DNA of 64,000 nt from Flavobacteriales bacterium UBA2306 (GCA_002345565.1 DDVS01000001.1:800712-864711), one strand, 5' to 3'. Shown: positions 16,033-26,176, numbered from the stretch's first letter. Program-made: numbers and translations. The notes: generated by a model from the letters alone, not told the origin.

Positions 16033-17337
16033 TTAATTAGCAGTTAGAGTTTTCCCTTGATAAAAATTCAGTAACTGAGTGTACAAAACTGCCATATATT
16101 TTGACTGAAGATACGTTTGTTCATTCGTCAAATAAGTGTTTCTGCTTACAGCCAATTCCGTAGTTGTCAAACCTCCGAATTCATATTTTTTACTGGCCAA
16201 ATCATAAGCCAATTTTGCATTGTCTCTAGCCACTTTCGATGATTTTTGCTGAGCCTGATTCGCAATTGCATTCTGCCAAGCCGTTTCAATGGATGAGTAT
16301 AAAGTTTTGCTTGCACTTATTTTATCGAGTTTATTTTGTTCGATATCGATTTGAGCTAGTTTGACATTCGTATCATTTTGCTTCTTCGAGAAAATCGGAA
16401 TATTGAGAGATAAACCAACTGATTTGTTGAAATTATTCTTGATTTGATTCAAATAACTATAATCCTGAGTGCTTGTAAAACCTGTATTCAAACCTGCAGT
16501 TGCAGAAAGTGTCGGTTTGTAACCAGCTTTTGTAATTTCAAGTGCTTTTGCAAGAATCTCGTTTTGAGAATCATAAATTTTCAAATCCGGAAGATTTTCT
16601 ATGGCTTGAGCAAAAACCTCTTGCTTATCTGGAATGGATTCCATTAAATCGGTTAGTTTTATTTTTTCAATCTGAAAATCAACACTTGGGTCAAGTTCCA
16701 ATAATTGTTTTAGTTTTAAAACCTGCTGATTGTAAAGATTTTCACTGTTCACAACCGTATATTGATTCTGCGCATCCTGAGTTTCAACATCCACTAAATC
16801 TAATTTTGAAATCGCTCCATTTTTAAATTTAGTTTGAGTCAGTTTCAATTCCTGAGCGGAAGAACTTGCCGTATATTTTGCGCTTTCGATGCCTTCATAA
16901 TAATATAAAGCTTGTAAGTAAGCATTCAAAACATTCAAAACGATATTGTTTTCAGCTTGTTTCTGATATAATGAAGACTGGTCGAGAATCATTTTATTCT
17001 GTTCGATTTGAAGATTCAATTTATTTCCTTGATAAATCGTCATATTTCCACTTAAACCGAAACTATTTGATAAAATATTCTGGTTCACAAATGAACTCGT
17101 AATCGGGTCGATACTGGAACCATTCGTCAAACCTATAGAAGTTGTACCGTAAATTGTTGGGAGTTTGTTGTTTTTCTGCTGTTGATAATTCAGAGAAGCA
17201 GTTGTCTTGTCCAAAACCGTTTTTTTTACGGTGATGTTGTTTTCTAAAGCGTAATCAAGGCAATCCTCAAGCGTCCATACTTTTTGAGCCGGAGCAAGGA
17301 TTCCGATGAAAAGCGCTATGATGAGATATTTTTGCAT
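16033..17337 (-). CDS. TolC-family outer-membrane efflux channel
   Basis: A 434-residue protein with a signal peptide (residues 1-17) and the two-fold repeated helical layout of TolC-like channels; WTLEDCLDYALENN is the usual beginning of the mature domain and the second half contains the matching conserved helices. It would form the outer-membrane exit for the ABC pair and adaptor that follow on the same strand. It is the first gene of the operon, with a 176-base region shared with the divergent thyA. Confidence 0.93.
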   Translation of the reverse strand: MQKYLIIALFIGILAPAQKVWTLEDCLDYALENNITVKKTVLDKTTASLNYQQQKNNKLPTIYGTTSIGLTNGSSIDPITSSFVNQNILSNSFGLSGNMTIYQGNKLNLQIEQNKMILDQSSLYQKQAENNIVLNVLNAYLQALYYYEGIESAKYTASSSAQELKLTQTKFKNGAISKLDLVDVETQDAQNQYTVVNSENLYNQQVLKLKQLLELDPSVDFQIEKIKLTDLMESIPDKQEVFAQAIENLPDLKIYDSQNEILAKALEITKAGYKPTLSATAGLNTGFTSTQDYSYLNQIKNNFNKSVGLSLNIPIFSKKQNDTNVKLAQIDIEQNKLDKISASKTLYSSIETAWQNAIANQAQQKSSKVARDNAKLAYDLASKKYEFGGLTTTELAVSRNTYLTNEQTYLQSKYMAVLYTQLLNFYQGKTLTAN

Positions 17338-17513
17338 TTTTCGTCTGTTTTACGAGAACAAAGTTGTTGCATATAGAAAATAATATCAAATCTAATAGAC
17401 AAACCTAGGAATTTTATAGAAGTACCAATTATTTTTGTCGCTTTTTATTTTATGAATTAAGGAAATTTCAATTAAAAATTCTTTATTTTGTAATCCAATT
17501 ATTAGCTTTCAAA

Positions 17514-18308
17514 ATGCAAAACTACCTCGATTTACTTCAGCATATTTTAGATAACGGAACCGATAAAACCGACAGAACAGGAACGGGAACACGAAGTGTT
17601 TTTGGCTACCAATTACGTTACGATTTGTCTAAAGGTTTTCCTTTGGTAACGACAAAAAAGGTTCATTTGAAATCTATTATCTATGAATTGCTTTGGTTCA
17701 TTAAAGGCGAAACAAATATCAAATATCTGAAAGATAACGGTGTTTCAATTTGGGACGAATGGGCAGACGAAAATGGAGATTTAGGTCCTGTTTATGGTGC
17801 CCAATGGAGAAGCTGGAGCGGAGCCGACGGAAAAGTGGTTGACCAACTTTCCGAAGTGATTGAACAAATTAAAAAAAATCCAGATTCCCGTAGATTAATA
17901 GTTTCAGCCTGGAACGCTGCAGAAATCCCGAATATGGCTTTAGCACCTTGTCACGCTTTGTTTCAGTTTTATGTAGCTGATGGAAAATTGTCGCTTCAAT
18001 TGTATCAGAGAAGTGCAGATGTTTTCTTGGGAGTTCCTTTCAATATTGCGAGTTATGCTCTTTTATTGATGATGGTTGCGCAGGTTACAGGATTGGAAGT
18101 TGGCGATTATGTTCATACTTTTGGTGATGTTCATATTTACAATAATCATTTTGAGCAAGTCAAGAAACAGCTTTCAAGAGAAACAAGACCTTTACCAACA
18201 ATGAAACTGAACCCTGAAATAAAAGATATTTTTGATTTTGATTTTGAGGATTTTACTTTGGAAAATTATGATCCACATCCGGGGATTAAAGCGCCAGTCG
18301 CGATATAA
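17514..18308 (+). CDS. thyA: Thymidylate synthase
   Basis: This 264-residue enzyme methylates dUMP to dTMP with methylenetetrahydrofolate and equals the E. coli ThyA length. Catalytic Cys146 lies in APCHALFQFYV; RTGTGTRS near residue 21 binds phosphate, and RSADVFLGVPFNIASYA is the family signature. The end DPHPGIKAPVAI is conserved. No dihydrofolate reductase gene follows; the next 526 bases hold a decayed transposon. Confidence 0.97.
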   Translation: MQNYLDLLQHILDNGTDKTDRTGTGTRSVFGYQLRYDLSKGFPLVTTKKVHLKSIIYELLWFIKGETNIKYLKDNGVSIWDEWADENGDLGPVYGAQWRSWSGADGKVVDQLSEVIEQIKKNPDSRRLIVSAWNAAEIPNMALAPCHALFQFYVADGKLSLQLYQRSADVFLGVPFNIASYALLLMMVAQVTGLEVGDYVHTFGDVHIYNNHFEQVKKQLSRETRPLPTMKLNPEIKDIFDFDFEDFTLENYDPHPGIKAPVAI

Positions 18309-18332
18309 TTTTTGTTTGAAATATTAATAGAG

Positions 18333-18743
18333 GTGGGCTTTAGCCCACTTTCTTGATTAATAAAAATAATGGCTTTAGCCGAAATTATGCAGTATGCCTT
18401 TCATCAAGATTTATATTCATTTAGTTTGGTCAACTTATCAAAGATTACCACTTCTCAATACAAAGGAATTGAGATACAAGGTATGGAAGCACATTAAAGA
18501 AAATTCAAAAGAAAAGGAGATTTTCATAAATTCCGGTGGCAGAAAGAATATTTTGCTGTTTCTGTTTCGGAATCTATGGTGGATAAAGTCAGAAACTATA
18601 TTAACAATCAAGAGTTACATCATCAAAACAAGAGTTACGAACAAGAATTTAATGAGTTCATCACAAAGCATCAATTTAATTCAGATAATGATTTTGGCTA
18701 AAGCCATTTTGAACAGTTTACATTGAAAACGGGCTAAAGCCCG
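18333..18743 (+). mobile_element. Decayed REP-associated transposon with palindromic ends
   Basis: The thyA-M1 gap (18309-18834) contains an IS200-type transposase remnant flanked on each side by two palindromes. Left: GTGGGCTTTAGCCCAC (18333-18348) and ATGGCTTTAGCC near 18370. Right: TTGGCTAAAGCC near 18695 and CGGGCTAAAGCCCG (18730-18743). All share the GGCTNNAGCC core. This is the arrangement of RAYT genes within their own REP sequences. Confidence 0.7.
18394..18701 (+). pseudogene. REP-associated tyrosine transposase remnant (internally deleted)
   Basis: The first about 45 codons read MPFIKIYIHLVWSTYQRLPL..., a typical N-terminus of Bacteroidota Y1/RAYT transposases. After about 18529 the reading frame changes, and a different frame continues as FRWQKEYFAVSVSESMVDKV and ends EFITKHQFNSDNDFG with TAA at 18699-18701, which is the usual C-terminus. 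The central part with the HUH metal-binding histidines is missing. About 100 of an expected 150 residues remain, so an internal deletion with a frame change has inactivated it. Confidence 0.75.
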
Positions 18744-18834
18744 CCCCTATTGATAAATATTTTGAACTGTAACAATCCTTTAAAAATCAAGACTTATAAA
18801 ACTTTAAAATAATCAACGAGATAAATTCGTAAGA

Positions 18835-21345
18835 ATGAAAAAGATATTCATTGCTGCACTTTTTCTAGGTGCCATTTTTAATTCAAATGTTGCTTTTGCA
18901 CAAACAGAAACTTCTGGAAGAAACGTTCCTTATAGAGCAACACATACCAAAACTACAGAACTTAAACATACCAAACTGAAAGTCAATTTTGATTATCAGA
19001 AAGAACAAATGAACGGTGAAGAGTGGCTTACTGCAAGTCCATTTTTCTATGCTACTAATGAGTTGGTTCTTGATGCAAAAGGAATGCTGATTCACGAAGT
19101 GGCTTTGGATAAAAATGGTTCTAAGTCGCCTTTAAAATTCGATTATAAGAATGATGAACTGAAAATCACACTTGATAAAACTTATCAGAAAAATCAGGAT
19201 TATACAGTTTATATCAAATATACAGCACGTCCAAATGAAGTAAAACAGGAAGGAAGCGCTGCAATAAGTGACGCAAAAGGTCTTTATTTCATCAATGCTC
19301 AAGGCATAGATCCGGATAAACCAACTCAAATCTGGACTCAAGGAGAAACAGAATCTTCTTCGGCTTGGTTCCCGACAATTGATAAATCAAACCAGAAAAC
19401 AACTCAGGAAATCTATATGACGGTTCCTGACAAATACGTCACACTTTCCAACGGAATCCTTAAAGATTCTCAAAAAGAATCCGGAAACCTTAGAACCGAC
19501 CATTGGGTGATGGATAAGAGACATTCGACTTATCTTTTCTTTATGGGCGTTGGAGAATATGCGGTCGTGAAAGATAAATGGAGAAATATTCCTGTAGATT
19601 ATTACATCGAGAAAGAATATGAGCCTTATGCAAAACAGATTTACCGAAACACTCCTGAAATGATTGAGTTTTTCTCTAAGAAGTTAGGCTACGATTATCC
19701 TTGGGCAAAATATGCGCAAATCTCAGGAAGAGATTATGTTTCCGGAGCAATGGAAAATACAACCGCTACACTTCACGGAAGTGATATTCTTCAAAAACCA
19801 GGGCAATTAATCGATGAGAATAAATGGGAAGACACCATTGCTCACGAATTGTTCCACCATTGGTTTGGAGATTTGGTAACGGCAGAAAGTTGGAGTAATT
19901 TGACTGTTAACGAATCTTTCGCCAATTATTCAGAATATCTTTGGAACGAATATAAGTACGGAAAAGACCAAGCCGATTACCATCAGATGGAAGATGTTGG
20001 GCATTATATTCACAATCCGGGAGATTTCAAAAAAGATTTAGTAAGGTTTGATTATGCTTCTCGTGAAGATGTTTTTGACCTTGTGACTTATCAAAAAGGT
20101 GGCGGAATCCTTCATATGTTAAGAAATTATCTTGGTGATGATGCTTTCTTTGCCGGAATTACTGAATATCTTAAAACCTATGAATACCAAAATGCCGAAG
20201 CTCATCAATTAAGATTAGCATTTGAAAAAGTGTCTGGAAAGGATTTGAATTGGTTCTTTAACCAATGGTATTTCGGAAGCGGACATCCAAAATTGAATTA
20301 TACTTCAACTTATGAACCTGTAAAGAAACAAGTAACTGTTGTCATTAATCAGTCTCAGGATCAGCCTTTCGAGTTTCCTTTGGCAATTGATGTTTATGAT
20401 AATGGGAAACCAAAGCGTTTCAATGTTTGGGTAAATGCGAAAGCTAAGAACAGTTTCACTTTTGACTCTTCTAAAACACCAGATTTAATCAATATCAACG
20501 CAGACGGAATTCTAGTTGCAGATGTTACTGATTCTAAAACGCCTGAGCAAAACTTATTACAGTTTACAGGTTCGAAAGAATTAAAAAGTAAATATGCTGC
20601 TTTGGAAGGCATTGAAAAAGCCGATGCAAAAAGCCCTGCTGTTATCAAATTATTAGCAGCTGCAATTAAAGATCCGTACTTCAGAATCCGAGAGAAAGCT
20701 TTGGAACAAATCGATCTTTCCAATGCTGATCAAGCAAAAGCATTAACGGCAGAAGTTGAAAAATTAGCTTCTAATGATCCAAAGACTTTGGTTCAGGCAG
20801 CTGCTATTACAGCTTTAACAAAAACTAAGAATGCTAAATACAGCTCAGTGTATGAAAAAGGACTGAATGCTGTTTCTAATGCTGTAAAAGGTGCTTCACT
20901 AGCAGGAATTTCAGAATTAGACCCTTCAAAAGCGGTGACAGCAATAGAAAATATTGACCTGAATGGTGCGTCCGATGATTTAATATCTAAGTTGCTTCCT
21001 CTTATTGTATCCAAAAAGATTGAAAAGCAGATGCCGGCAATTGGAACTACTGTAGCTTTTTACCCGTTCATCAAATTTCAAAATCCAACGCTTGGCAAAT
21101 CTGCGGAAGAGGGTTACAACTGGATAATGTCTTCGGATAACCTGAAAGCGACAGAAAAAGTAACCAAAGTTCTACAACAGGCAAAATCTCAAATGCCAGA
21201 CAATCCACAAGTAAAAATGATGATTGTGCAAATGTTGAAAGACGGACTTGCAAAGAAAATGGAAGTTCTAAAAGCTAACCCAAAAAGTTCAACTATCAAT
21301 CAACAGATAGATGCTATTAACAAAGCAATTGAAGCGTTTAAATAA
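18835..21345 (+). CDS. M1-family zinc aminopeptidase, periplasmic
   Basis: An 836-residue exported peptidase with a signal peptide ending AFA-Q (residues 1-23). The M1 fold shows GAMEN at 304-308, the zinc site HELFH at 337-341 and Glu360 in the VNESFANY motif. The region beyond about 560 is helical with HEAT-like repeats. M1 enzymes remove N-terminal residues from peptides. It is a single gene ended by a bidirectional terminator. A second, different M1 protein with a secretion domain is at 28129-30060. Confidence 0.95.
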   Translation: MKKIFIAALFLGAIFNSNVAFAQTETSGRNVPYRATHTKTTELKHTKLKVNFDYQKEQMNGEEWLTASPFFYATNELVLDAKGMLIHEVALDKNGSKSPLKFDYKNDELKITLDKTYQKNQDYTVYIKYTARPNEVKQEGSAAISDAKGLYFINAQGIDPDKPTQIWTQGETESSSAWFPTIDKSNQKTTQEIYMTVPDKYVTLSNGILKDSQKESGNLRTDHWVMDKRHSTYLFFMGVGEYAVVKDKWRNIPVDYYIEKEYEPYAKQIYRNTPEMIEFFSKKLGYDYPWAKYAQISGRDYVSGAMENTTATLHGSDILQKPGQLIDENKWEDTIAHELFHHWFGDLVTAESWSNLTVNESFANYSEYLWNEYKYGKDQADYHQMEDVGHYIHNPGDFKKDLVRFDYASREDVFDLVTYQKGGGILHMLRNYLGDDAFFAGITEYLKTYEYQNAEAHQLRLAFEKVSGKDLNWFFNQWYFGSGHPKLNYTSTYEPVKKQVTVVINQSQDQPFEFPLAIDVYDNGKPKRFNVWVNAKAKNSFTFDSSKTPDLININADGILVADVTDSKTPEQNLLQFTGSKELKSKYAALEGIEKADAKSPAVIKLLAAAIKDPYFRIREKALEQIDLSNADQAKALTAEVEKLASNDPKTLVQAAAITALTKTKNAKYSSVYEKGLNAVSNAVKGASLAGISELDPSKAVTAIENIDLNGASDDLISKLLPLIVSKKIEKQMPAIGTTVAFYPFIKFQNPTLGKSAEEGYNWIMSSDNLKATEKVTKVLQQAKSQMPDNPQVKMMIVQMLKDGLAKKMEVLKANPKSSTINQQIDAINKAIEAFK

Positions 21346-21374
21346 TTAATTGATAATTGAAATTTATAACAAAG

Positions 21375-21398
21375 AAGCCATCTCGATTGAGATGGCTT
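21375..21398. terminator. Bidirectional terminator
   Basis: AAGCCATCTC (21375-21384) pairs with GAGATGGCTT (21389-21398) over a 4-base loop, followed by T on the plus strand and a T-rich run on the minus strand. It lies between the convergent M1 and alkyltransferase-like genes. Confidence 0.8.
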
Positions 21399-21403
21399 TT
21401 GCT

Positions 21404-21703
21404 TTATAATTCTTCCAAAGGGTTCCAAAATAACTTTTTAAAATCCTTAATCTTACCATTTTCCTGAACAACCACATTTTCCTTTTCTAATCTTTCGCGA
21501 AAAGACGGAACAGATAATTTTCCCGAACTACTGATAACACGGTGAGCCGGAACATCCTTTGGACAACCGCCCATTGCATTGCCAACGTGGCGGGAATGAT
21601 TGGGATAACCAACCGCCTTAGCAATAGCGCCATAAGTAGAAACCCTGCCTTTTGGGATTAGTTTTGTGACTTCATAAACCTGTTCTTTGAAAAGTGGAAT
21701 CAT
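21404..21703 (-). CDS. Alkyltransferase-like protein (ATL, no active-site Cys)
   Basis: A 99-residue protein corresponding to the DNA-binding domain of O6-methylguanine-DNA methyltransferase. The active-site PCHRV motif reads PAHRV with Ala53 in place of the alkyl-accepting Cys. Known ATL proteins with this change bind O6-alkylguanine without repairing it and hand it to nucleotide excision repair. The GRVSTYGAIAKAVG helix and the Arg of NHSRHVGNAM (arginine finger region) are present. It starts one base after the DUF5686 gene stop, so both are probably on one transcript. Confidence 0.9.
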   Translation of the reverse strand: MIPLFKEQVYEVTKLIPKGRVSTYGAIAKAVGYPNHSRHVGNAMGGCPKDVPAHRVISSSGKLSVPSFRERLEKENVVVQENGKIKDFKKLFWNPLEEL

Positions 21704-21704
21704 T

Positions 21705-24170
21705 CTAAAATTCTAGCAAGTTATATTTAAGCTGGATGGCAAAATTATCTTTGAACTCACCCGTCATATAATGTCCTACTCTGTAGAACAACCCTAAATT
21801 AAATCTTGTACTCAAAAAGTTATTATATTCCAGTCCTACTTCTTGATAAAGATGATCAAGAGGTGAAAATTGATCGAATTGGTGATATTCCGGATGTTTC
21901 ATATTGCCTATAATTCCTTTATAAACGATATCAAAACTAGATGTGTTTTTACCAAAACTCTTGAAATACCAAGGAATTCTATGTGAGAAAAAGTAACCCG
22001 CAAATTTATCATTATAATATTTACCAGCCGTCATTGTTGCAAACCCAAGATAGGTTGTTAGATTAAAATTTGATAGAAAACCTGTGTTTTTACCAGAATC
22101 TAAACCACCCATATCAAAAAGATGCCAGATTGGCGCTTTACCAAGATAATAACCGCCATACAAACGCGTTCCTGTGGTTCCCAAAACATTCTGAAACTGA
22201 TGTCTGAATAACACATCAAACCGGCTATAATTCAACTCTCCTCCAAAAGTTTTGTATGCTTGTTCATAATTAAGATATACTTCGGGGAAATTCTGGTCAA
22301 ATGTGTATTTGCCATAAGGCGTCATTACATTTTTACTATTTGGAGAAAATTTAACCGTTGCTAATGAACTGAAATTTTTATATTTTCTATCTTCTCCCAT
22401 GTATAAATATGCAAATCCTGTTTCTTCTGTCTGTCTTTTTGCAGAGATGTTCAGCGTTAAAGAATTGCTGAGATCAATTTCATATCCTAACCGGAATCCT
22501 TCGTATTGATAATATTTGTTATTAAAAATAGAAACGCCATTGTTGTTAAGAATCATTTTTGTATTCCACAGATATTGGCTGAATTTTCCTGCGGCTACGA
22601 CATCTTTAAAATACTCTAATCGGAAATAAGAATTTTTATCTAAAGTGGTTTTAAAATCTACGCCTGCTCCGTATTTCCAGGCTCTATCCTTGAATCCATA
22701 AGCCAGATAAACATCCGGAGAAATGTAACGATTAAATTTTTCATTAAGTTTGAATCCTGCGCCCAGACGGAAACCTTCGTAACGGTTATATTTGGTTTGT
22801 AAAGGATCTATATCTACCATCCCTACGGTAATTTTGGCTCGCATTAATCCTGTAATAATTCTGGCTTTTCTGTCAAGATTATAATTTTTACCCAGACTGT
22901 CAATTTTAATATATGTGAGTTTTTCTCTCGTGCTTAGACTATCTGTCCTGTAACGGTAAAGCGTTGAACCATCGGTATTTTTAACATCCATAGTATAACC
23001 GTTGAACTGTGAAGATTTAAGCGAAACAGGCGTTTCAAAATCAAAATAATCAGCTTTCATTGTAGCATAACTTCCGAATTTTTTAACTTTCTCTAAGCGT
23101 TCTTTTTTTTCTTCTGCCGTTTCATTATCTTTTTTCTGGATGGTATTAAACTCAGAAGATCCCATTTTTATTTTGAGACTTTCAGATTTCAAAAACCATT
23201 TGTTTTGTATGGGAATCCAGACCGATGTCACCGTACCATCGGATTTGATTTTACTATTACTTTCTATTTTTTTAATCGCAAACGTCTGTTTATCTATATA
23301 GAGATAACCATTGTATTTTCTACGATTGATAGGAACTTTATAATCCACCTGCCGAAAGCGGACAACATAGTTTTCGCGGCCTTCAATTGTGATAGAATCT
23401 GTTAAAAAATAACGGAAAAGATTTCTGTTTTCTGGTAATATTTCCGATGGTATTTTATCTCTGTTAGATCTTAACGCCAACATTTGATAAACTGGACTTT
23501 GCAGACCAGACACCCTGTTGTCCAGGATATTGATTTTTTCGCCATATTTTTGAGAATATAGGAATTCGGTGGCGCGTTCCCATAAAAAGAATTGACTTTC
23601 TCTGGCAATTCCCATAATTTTTTCACCTTCAATAGAATCTTTTTTCTCTTTTTTCTTAGTCGGCAGTTTGCGATGGGTTAAATGGGAAAGAGAATCTTGT
23701 CTGGCATTATAAAATCTGGTATAATCTTTAATACTGTCTTTGTCCACATCAAAAGCCATTTTTTCATAAGACTTGTAGGTATAAGAGTCTAAAGATTTTG
23801 GAGAATTTTCTTTATAATTCCGGAATACTTTATCTATAATTTCTAATGCTCTGGGGTCGCTTTTGTTGGTAAGAGCTACGGTTTCGATATTATTGGTTTT
23901 GGAGTTTTCTCTATCCAAAGAAATTTCCATCACTTTATCTACTGTAATTTCTTCATCTATAAAACCAGCAGCTTTAATTTCGATTTTGGAGCACTTAGTT
24001 GTAAAAGTGGCAATTCCGTTTTCGTTGGTTTCTTTTAAAAACTGATTATTACAATAGATTTTGGCTCCTTTAATCACTTGATGATTATCTGCGCGGTAAA
24101 CTGTAATGCTATTCTGAGAAAATCCCAAAGAGTACAAAACAATAAAAAAAACTAATAAAAGTCTGCTCAT
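21705..24170 (-). CDS. DUF5686 outer-membrane protein with CarboxypepD_reg-like domain
   Basis: An 821-residue protein with a signal peptide (1-18), a carboxypeptidase-regulatory-like beta domain (about 20-95), a middle domain with many Lys/Asp residues (DUF5686), and a C-terminal half of alternating hydrophobic strands ending in a terminal Phe (KYNLLEF), as expected of an outer-membrane beta-barrel. This family is widespread in Bacteroidota and its function is unknown to me. The alkyltransferase-like gene follows directly. Confidence 0.85.
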   Translation of the reverse strand: MSRLLLVFFIVLYSLGFSQNSITVYRADNHQVIKGAKIYCNNQFLKETNENGIATFTTKCSKIEIKAAGFIDEEITVDKVMEISLDRENSKTNNIETVALTNKSDPRALEIIDKVFRNYKENSPKSLDSYTYKSYEKMAFDVDKDSIKDYTRFYNARQDSLSHLTHRKLPTKKKEKKDSIEGEKIMGIARESQFFLWERATEFLYSQKYGEKINILDNRVSGLQSPVYQMLALRSNRDKIPSEILPENRNLFRYFLTDSITIEGRENYVVRFRQVDYKVPINRRKYNGYLYIDKQTFAIKKIESNSKIKSDGTVTSVWIPIQNKWFLKSESLKIKMGSSEFNTIQKKDNETAEEKKERLEKVKKFGSYATMKADYFDFETPVSLKSSQFNGYTMDVKNTDGSTLYRYRTDSLSTREKLTYIKIDSLGKNYNLDRKARIITGLMRAKITVGMVDIDPLQTKYNRYEGFRLGAGFKLNEKFNRYISPDVYLAYGFKDRAWKYGAGVDFKTTLDKNSYFRLEYFKDVVAAGKFSQYLWNTKMILNNNGVSIFNNKYYQYEGFRLGYEIDLSNSLTLNISAKRQTEETGFAYLYMGEDRKYKNFSSLATVKFSPNSKNVMTPYGKYTFDQNFPEVYLNYEQAYKTFGGELNYSRFDVLFRHQFQNVLGTTGTRLYGGYYLGKAPIWHLFDMGGLDSGKNTGFLSNFNLTTYLGFATMTAGKYYNDKFAGYFFSHRIPWYFKSFGKNTSSFDIVYKGIIGNMKHPEYHQFDQFSPLDHLYQEVGLEYNNFLSTRFNLGLFYRVGHYMTGEFKDNFAIQLKYNLLEF

Positions 24171-24229
24171 AGCTTATTTAAAGAATTAATAATAGAGTCC
24201 AGATGGCTCAAAGCAAGTCTTTACAAATA

Positions 24230-26176
24230 TCAGTCCGAAAACTTCATATTCTGAATCCGCACGGCATTAAGAATTGCTAGCAAAGCTACACCAACATCTG
24301 CGAAAACCGCTTCCCACATATTGGCTAAACCTCCGGCTCCTAAAATCAGTACAACCAGCTTAACTCCAAAAGCTAAAAATATATTTTGATAAACGATCTT
24401 TTTAGTTTCTTTTCCTATTTTGATCGCCGTTGCAATTTTCGAAGGTTGGTCAGTTTGGATAACCACATCCGCAGTTTCAATTGCTGCATCGGAACCTAAA
24501 CCGCCCATTGCTATTCCGACATCGCTCAAAGCCAAAACAGGCGCATCATTGATTCCGTCTCCAACGAAAGCTACGACTTCTTTTGGATTACTTTTTAAAT
24601 TTTCCAACTTTTCAACTTTTCCTTCTGGAAGCAAACCACCAAAAGCAGAATCGATTCCTAATTTTTTAGCGATATTTTGAGTAAGAGAATCTTTATCGCC
24701 GCTTAACATCACCGTTTTGATGTCATTTTTTTTCAATTGATTAATTGCCAATTCTGAATCTTCTTTCACTTCATCAGAAATGGTAATGTAACCTTTATAT
24801 TCGTTATCAATGGCTAAAACGACTATGGTTTCTACAATTTCCTCAAGAAAATCGGGATAATGAATATTAAAAGTCTTCAGCAGTTTTGTATTTCCAGCCA
24901 GAATTTTTTGTTGATTAATAATGGCTTTGATTCCTTTTCCGGAAATCTCTTCTACAGATTCGGGAATTTGGTTCGAAGGATAAAACTCTGAAACAGCTTT
25001 TGCAATCGGATGTGTAGAATGACTTTCGACGGAAGATAAAATGGATAGAAAATCTTCTTTTGAAATGTTCTCCGGAACAATGTCCTGAACTTTGAAAACA
25101 CCTTTTGTCAACGTTCCGGTTTTGTCCATCACTACAGTTGTCACGTTGGCGATAATATCCAAAAAATTAGAACCTTTGAACAAAATACCGTTTCTGGAAG
25201 CGGCGCCAATTCCACCAAAATAACCCAATGGAATCGAAATCACCAAAGCACAAGGACAAGAAATCACAAGAAAAACCAAACCTCTGTAAAGCCAATCTCT
25301 GAAAATATAATTCTCAACAAAAAGATAAGGTACAAGTGTTACCAAAAGCGCCAAAAGGAAAACAATTGGCGTGTAAATTTTAGCAAATCTTCTGATGAAT
25401 AACTCGGTTTTGGCTTTTCTGGAACTCGCATCCTGAACCAATTGAAGAATTCTGACAATCGAGCTGTTTTCAAATAATTTGGTCGTTTCGATTTCGATGA
25501 CTTGATCGAGATTCAACATTCCTGCGAGAACTTCTTCGGATTTTTGAATCGAGGAAGGTTTGCTTTCGCCTGTCAAAGCTGATGTATTGAAACTTGCTTT
25601 TTCCGACAATAAAATCCCATCCAACGGAATCTTCTCTCCTACTTTCACCTGAATTTTTTCTCCGATTTTCACTTCTTCAGGAGAAATTGTTTTCCAATTT
25701 CCTTCTCGGAAAACTGTGGCTTCTTTTGGCCTAACGTCTAATAATGATTTGATATTATTTCGAGCTTTATTCACGGCTGATTCTTGGAACATTTCGCCAA
25801 TCGTATAAAACAGCATTACGGCAACTCCTTCAGGAAATTCGCCAATTGCAAATGCACCAATTGTTGCAATTCCCATTAATGAAAATTCATTAAAGAAATC
25901 TAGTTTCTTAGCTAATTCAAATGCGTCTTTGAAAACTGAAAAAGCAACTAATATATAAGACACAAAATACCATCCGAATCTTAACCAAACGTTGTTTGTA
26001 AACCAGTCCGCTTTAATCCAAAAATCAAGAATCAATCCTGAGAAAAAAATGACAAGACTTATTATCAATCCTAACTTTGAATTACTATGAGAATGGTCGT
26101 GGTCGTCGTGATTATGCTGATGAGAATGTTCCTGATGATGGTCTGTTCCGCAACATCCGCTACTACAATTCGCCAT
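24230..26176 (-). CDS. Heavy-metal P1B-type ATPase (Zn/Cd/Pb type)
   Basis: A 648-residue inner-membrane pump. The N-terminus has Cys residues (NCSSGCCG) and a His/Asp-rich stretch at 13-30 in place of an HMA domain. The CPC metal motif is at 307-309, TGES at 202-205, the phosphorylated Asp351 in DKTGTLTKG, and GDGINDAPVL near 545. CPC with a His-rich tail points to Zn, Cd or Pb export from the cytoplasm; Co is possible. No metal regulator is adjacent. Confidence 0.93.
   Translation of the reverse strand: MANCSSGCCGTDHHQEHSHQHNHDDHDHSHSNSKLGLIISLVIFFSGLILDFWIKADWFTNNVWLRFGWYFVSYILVAFSVFKDAFELAKKLDFFNEFSLMGIATIGAFAIGEFPEGVAVMLFYTIGEMFQESAVNKARNNIKSLLDVRPKEATVFREGNWKTISPEEVKIGEKIQVKVGEKIPLDGILLSEKASFNTSALTGESKPSSIQKSEEVLAGMLNLDQVIEIETTKLFENSSIVRILQLVQDASSRKAKTELFIRRFAKIYTPIVFLLALLVTLVPYLFVENYIFRDWLYRGLVFLVISCPCALVISIPLGYFGGIGAASRNGILFKGSNFLDIIANVTTVVMDKTGTLTKGVFKVQDIVPENISKEDFLSILSSVESHSTHPIAKAVSEFYPSNQIPESVEEISGKGIKAIINQQKILAGNTKLLKTFNIHYPDFLEEIVETIVVLAIDNEYKGYITISDEVKEDSELAINQLKKNDIKTVMLSGDKDSLTQNIAKKLGIDSAFGGLLPEGKVEKLENLKSNPKEVVAFVGDGINDAPVLALSDVGIAMGGLGSDAAIETADVVIQTDQPSKIATAIKIGKETKKIVYQNIFLAFGVKLVVLILGAGGLANMWEAVFADVGVALLAILNAVRIQNMKFSD

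Noticed and set aside
18394..18726. Intact 110-residue protein
   Set aside because: The second half in this frame is not protein-like, while another frame matches the usual transposase C-terminus, so it is a remnant.
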